Source: Roseburia sp. (GTDB lineage Bacteria; Bacillota; Clostridia; Lachnospirales; Lachnospiraceae). Taken from it: a DNA stretch of 8,884 nt. The translations under genes and the position numbers were made by a program. Under the pieces are notes generated by a model. It saw nothing but the letters and a program-made list of their open reading frames with translations. It was not told the origin of the DNA and did not search any database. Positions 7,501 through 8,884 of the stretch are shown here, in pieces (position 1 is the first letter of the stretch; each line of letters starts with the position of its first letter). The stretch is taken from contig JAUUNJ010000086.1 in assembly GCA_030844625.1 (NCBI GenBank), positions 1 to 8,884 on the forward strand. Direction: 5' to 3'.

Positions 7501-8259
7501 TGTGAATATGACAGCGCAAAGGCGTTTGAAAAAGCAGGCGCCAATGTAATTACAAAGGTGTTTAAAAATCTTACACCGGAAGATATCAGAGATTCTGTTA
7601 AGATTTTTGAAGATGCTATTTCCCAGGCACAGATTATTATGTTCCCAGGTGGATTTAGTGCCGGTGATGAGCCGGATGGTTCAGCCAAGTTCTTTGCAAC
7701 AGCATTTAGAAATGCAAAGATTGAAGAGGCAGTTCATAAGCTTTTGAATGAAAGAGATGGGCTTGCACTTGGAATCTGTAATGGTTTCCAGGCTTTGATT
7801 AAGTTGGGTCTGGTTCCAAATGGAAAGATTACAGGGCAGGATGTGAATGCACCTACATTGACATACAACACAATAAACCGTCACGTTTCAAAAATGGTTT
7901 ACACAAAGGTGGTATCCAATAAGTCACCTTGGCTTCAGGAAGCACAGCTCGGCGGTGTATATGTTAACCCGGCTTCTCATGGAGAGGGAAGATTTGTTGC
8001 TCCAGAGGAATGTATTAAAAAATTATTTGCAAACGGTCAGGTTGCTACCCAGTATGTTAACCAGCAGGGACAGCCTACGATGGACGAAGAATGGAATGTA
8101 AATGGTTCCTATTATGCCATCGAAGGTATTACAAGTCCGGATGGAAGATGCTTTGGTAAAATGGCGCATATCGAAAGAAAAGGCCGTTCCGTAGCCACAA
8201 ACATTTACGGTGAACAGGATCTTAAAGTATTCGAATCGGGCGTAAAATACTTTGCATAA
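4504..8259 (+). CDS. purL: Phosphoribosylformylglycinamidine (FGAM) synthase, single-chain with fused glutaminase
   Basis: 1251 residues, complete; AGGAGG (4493-4498) lies 5 bases before the ATG. It makes FGAM from FGAR, glutamine and ATP, the fourth step of de novo purine synthesis, in the cytoplasm. The order is: N-terminal PurS-like domain (about 1-170); linker with TYWSDHCRHTTF (222-233); first synthetase half with NETHNHPTEIEPFGG (326-340) and the glycine-rich GGRTGRDGCGGATGSS (452-467); second half with GGKDSMSG (783-790); and a class I glutaminase domain (about 988-1250) with PGTNCEYD, nucleophile Cys1092 in GICNGFQ, and His1159/Glu1161 in HGEGR. All expected catalytic residues are intact. 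The length is slightly below the roughly 1300 of the enterobacterial enzyme and fits the fused type of Clostridia, Streptococcus and Bifidobacterium (clade III), not the PurS/Q/L complex of Bacillus. No other purine gene is adjacent; it has its own promoter and terminator. Confidence 0.98.
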   Translation: MSKVKRVYVEKKQPFAVTAKELTEDIKGYLEIDTLKDVRVLVRYDVENLSEDTYKKALTSVFSEPPVDDVYEETFPYDAADSRVFSVEYLPGQFDQRADSAVQCVKFLNEDEDPVIKTATTYVLEGNITDEQFEQIKNYCINPVDSRETGLEKPETLVTEFDEPADVIIFDGFKDMEETPLKELYDSLGLAMTFKDFLHIQNYYKNEENRDPSMTEIRVLDTYWSDHCRHTTFNTELTDVTFDDGYFREPIEKSYDSYLETRKDVFGERKDKFVCLMDLALIAMRKLKKEGKLDDQEKSDEINACSIVVPVEVDGETEEWLVNFKNETHNHPTEIEPFGGAATCLGGAIRDPLSGRTYVYQAMRVTGAADPTKPMSETMHGKLPQKKLVQGAADGYSSYGNQIGLATGLVKEIYHPDYVAKRMEIGAVMGAAPRRAVQRLTSDPGDIIVLLGGRTGRDGCGGATGSSKIHTEESIETCGAEVQKGNAPTERKLQRLFRREEVSHIIKKCNDFGAGGVSVAIGELADGLHINLDKVPKKYAGLDGTEIAISESQERMAVVVDKNDVEQFLKYANEENLEATVVAEVTEEPRLVLEWRGKEIVNLSRAFLDTNGAHQETTVEVDMPDENKNFFKKPVVNNVKEKWLETLADLNVCSQKGLVEKFDGSIGAGSVFMPHGGKYQMTETQTMVAKLPVLKGNCDTVTMMSYGFDPYLSSWSPYHGAMYAVVDSIAKVVASGGDYKKIRMTYQEYFRRMTEDPRRWSQPFAALLGSYDAQMGFGLPSIGGKDSMSGTFNDIDVPPTLVSFAVDVAKEKDIITPEFKAAGNKIVKFEISRDQYDKPVYEEIMKLYDEIHNMIQKGVIISAYAVDGKGVIPAVSKMAFGNKIGVSISGRIPGSDLFAPGFGDIVAEIPADKLDDITASYVLIGETNDKQTFEYGYDAISIDEAIKTWEKPLEKVFPTRSHKDTSVLDTPVYDKGSIYVCKNRVAKPTVFIPVFPGTNCEYDSAKAFEKAGANVITKVFKNLTPEDIRDSVKIFEDAISQAQIIMFPGGFSAGDEPDGSAKFFATAFRNAKIEEAVHKLLNERDGLALGICNGFQALIKLGLVPNGKITGQDVNAPTLTYNTINRHVSKMVYTKVVSNKSPWLQEAQLGGVYVNPASHGEGRFVAPEECIKKLFANGQVATQYVNQQGQPTMDEEWNVNGSYYAIEGITSPDGRCFGKMAHIERKGRSVATNIYGEQDLKVFESGVKYFA

Positions 8260-8270
8260 GCAAAACCAAC

Positions 8271-8334
8271 ATATATAAAAAGGAAAGTTTCGGCGAAATT
8301 TTATTTTCGTGGGAAACTTTCCTTTTTTATATAT
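8271..8334. terminator. Strong rho-independent terminator of purL
   Basis: A5 plus GGAAAGTTTC (8277-8291) pairs with GAAACTTTCC plus T5 (8313-8327), 15 bp without mismatch. It continues outward past one bulged T with ATATAT on both sides, and inward with CGAAA (8294-8298) against TTTCG (8305-8309) around a 6-nt loop. The T-run follows the GC-containing stem, 11 bases after the purL stop codon. The symmetrical A-tract means it could also stop transcription from the right. Confidence 0.9.
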
Positions 8335-8390
8335 AGGGGTAGATTGATAGGGACATGAGTCATAGGAAAAATACTCCTTAGAAATTGACA

Positions 8391-8425
8391 TTTATCACAA
8401 AAATACGATGTTCATCACAAAAAGA
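8391..8425. repeat. Two 15-bp direct repeats, 20 bp apart, upstream of the last promoter
   Basis: TTTATCACAAAAATA (8391-8405) and TTCATCACAAAAAGA (8411-8425) agree at 13 of 15 positions, and their starts are exactly 20 bases apart, about two helical turns. They lie at about -70 to -35 relative to the start site predicted from the TATAAT at 8448. That position and spacing suit a dimeric activator binding on one face of the DNA. The regulator is unknown. Confidence 0.55.
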
Positions 8426-8447
8426 CCTCTTTCTTCTTCGGAAGTTA

Positions 8448-8453
8448 TATAAT
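8448..8453 (+). promoter_or_regulatory. -10 element of the last gene, without a clear -35
   Basis: A perfect TATAAT lies 24 bases before the ribosome site. At 16-18 bases upstream the sequence reads around GACCTCTT, with no recognisable -35, while the direct repeats end immediately before it. This suggests an activator-dependent promoter (inference). Confidence 0.55.
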
Positions 8454-8483
8454 GGAATCGTTTAATTAAGGAGGATAATGAGA

Positions 8484-8884
8484 GTGAAAAAAATATTAGG
8501 TGTAATAAGAACGGTTTTTTGGCTATTGGCAATAAGTGTTGCCTGTAATACTATGGTTAAGGCGGCTGAACAAACAAAAACAACAGAAAACCTGGTTTAT
8601 GTTGCAGGCAATACATATGTAATTAGCGTTCCCAGGGCAGAGAACAATGTTAAATGGGAAGTCGATAAAAACAAAATAGTTAAAATTTCGAAAGAATATG
8701 GAAAAAATAATCGGAATATAAAAGTGAAGGCAAAGAAGAGGGGCAAATGTGTAATTACTGCTAATTGTGGTGAGGAAGTATATAAATATATAATACACGT
8801 TGAACCGAAAGAAACCTACAAATCATATAATGGGAAAAAGGTAAAGTTTTCTATTGTAAAGGTGAAGAGGAGTAAAAAATATGT
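8484..8884 (+). CDS. Exported protein with N-terminal Ig-like (Big_2-type) domain, 3'-partial
   Basis: Open to the end of the window. Two in-frame starts compete: ATG at 8478, only 3 bases after AAGGAGG (8468-8474), and GTG at 8484, 9 bases after it. I prefer the GTG for spacing; the proteins differ by two residues. The opening MKKILGVIRT followed by a hydrophobic stretch (FWLLAISVAC) is a signal peptide with a plausible signal peptidase I site after VKA (residues 25-27, GTG numbering). The Cys at 21 (SVAC) is a poor lipobox. The next stretch, with VKWEVDKNKIVKIS and later IKVKAKKRGKCVITANCG, has the alternating strand pattern of bacterial Ig-like group 2 repeats, after which the chain is again Lys-rich. 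It is probably an extracellular or wall-associated protein; any catalytic domain would lie beyond the window, so no function can be assigned. Confidence 0.75.
   Translation, partial: MKKILGVIRTVFWLLAISVACNTMVKAAEQTKTTENLVYVAGNTYVISVPRAENNVKWEVDKNKIVKISKEYGKNNRNIKVKAKKRGKCVITANCGEEVYKYIIHVEPKETYKSYNGKKVKFSIVKVKRSKKY

Noticed and set aside
8385..8390. Perfect TTGACA that could be a -35 element
   Set aside because: No acceptable -10 follows at 16-18 bases; the best hexamer there matches at about 3 of 6. The TATAAT at 8448 is far too distant to pair with it.
8023..8391. Open reading frame of 122 codons on the minus strand overlapping the end of purL
   Set aside because: It lies antisense to the conserved PurL glutaminase domain and across the terminator hairpin, has no good ribosome site, and its protein has a low-complexity Phe/Cys/Tyr-rich composition typical of antisense frames.
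8523..8798. 91-codon minus-strand reading frame near the right edge
   Set aside because: It is opposite the exported Ig-like gene, which has a perfect ribosome site, signal peptide and domain pattern; the hydrophobic antisense product is a consequence of Lys-rich codons read backwards.

Overview
The window looks like chromosome from a low-GC Gram-positive anaerobe, most likely a Lachnospiraceae-type member of Clostridia. This is inferred from the AT-rich sequence, strong AGGAGG ribosome sites, the Gram-positive type of LexA box, a fused single-chain PurL of the kind found in Clostridia, Streptococcus and Bifidobacterium, and Lys-rich exported proteins with FN3 and Ig-like folds. No RNA gene, insertion sequence or CRISPR array is visible.

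Layout. 1-1209 (+) is the 3' part of an exported GH25 lysozyme with a Thr/Pro linker and a very basic FN3 domain; its true start lies before the window. A hairpin at 1212-1259, with A- and T-tracts on either side, separates it from a convergent gene at 1278-2087 (-) for a zinc-dependent phospholipase C family protein. The divergent gap 2088-2271 holds a near-consensus promoter directed rightward, followed at once by a perfect palindromic LexA (SOS) box, CGAACAAATGTTCG. It drives a two-gene operon joined by an ATGA overlap: a radical SAM protein with a helix-hairpin-helix DNA-binding motif (2272-3597) and a DUF4130-type partner (3594-4355).

Further right, 4356-4503 carries an extended -10 promoter and a 30-bp palindrome, then purL (4504-8259), the complete fused FGAM synthase of purine biosynthesis, ending in a strong terminator at 8271-8334. 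Positions 8335-8477 contain a TATAAT box without a recognisable -35, preceded by two direct repeats 20 bp apart. These lead into the start of an exported Ig-like protein (from about 8484) that runs off the right edge.

The most interesting part is the SOS-controlled radical SAM/DUF4130 pair. These families are known only as putative DNA repair or modification proteins, usually associated with a uracil-DNA-glycosylase-like protein. Here the LexA box gives direct sequence evidence for DNA-damage control, and no glycosylase gene is adjacent. The other genes look like independent transcription units with no shared pathway.
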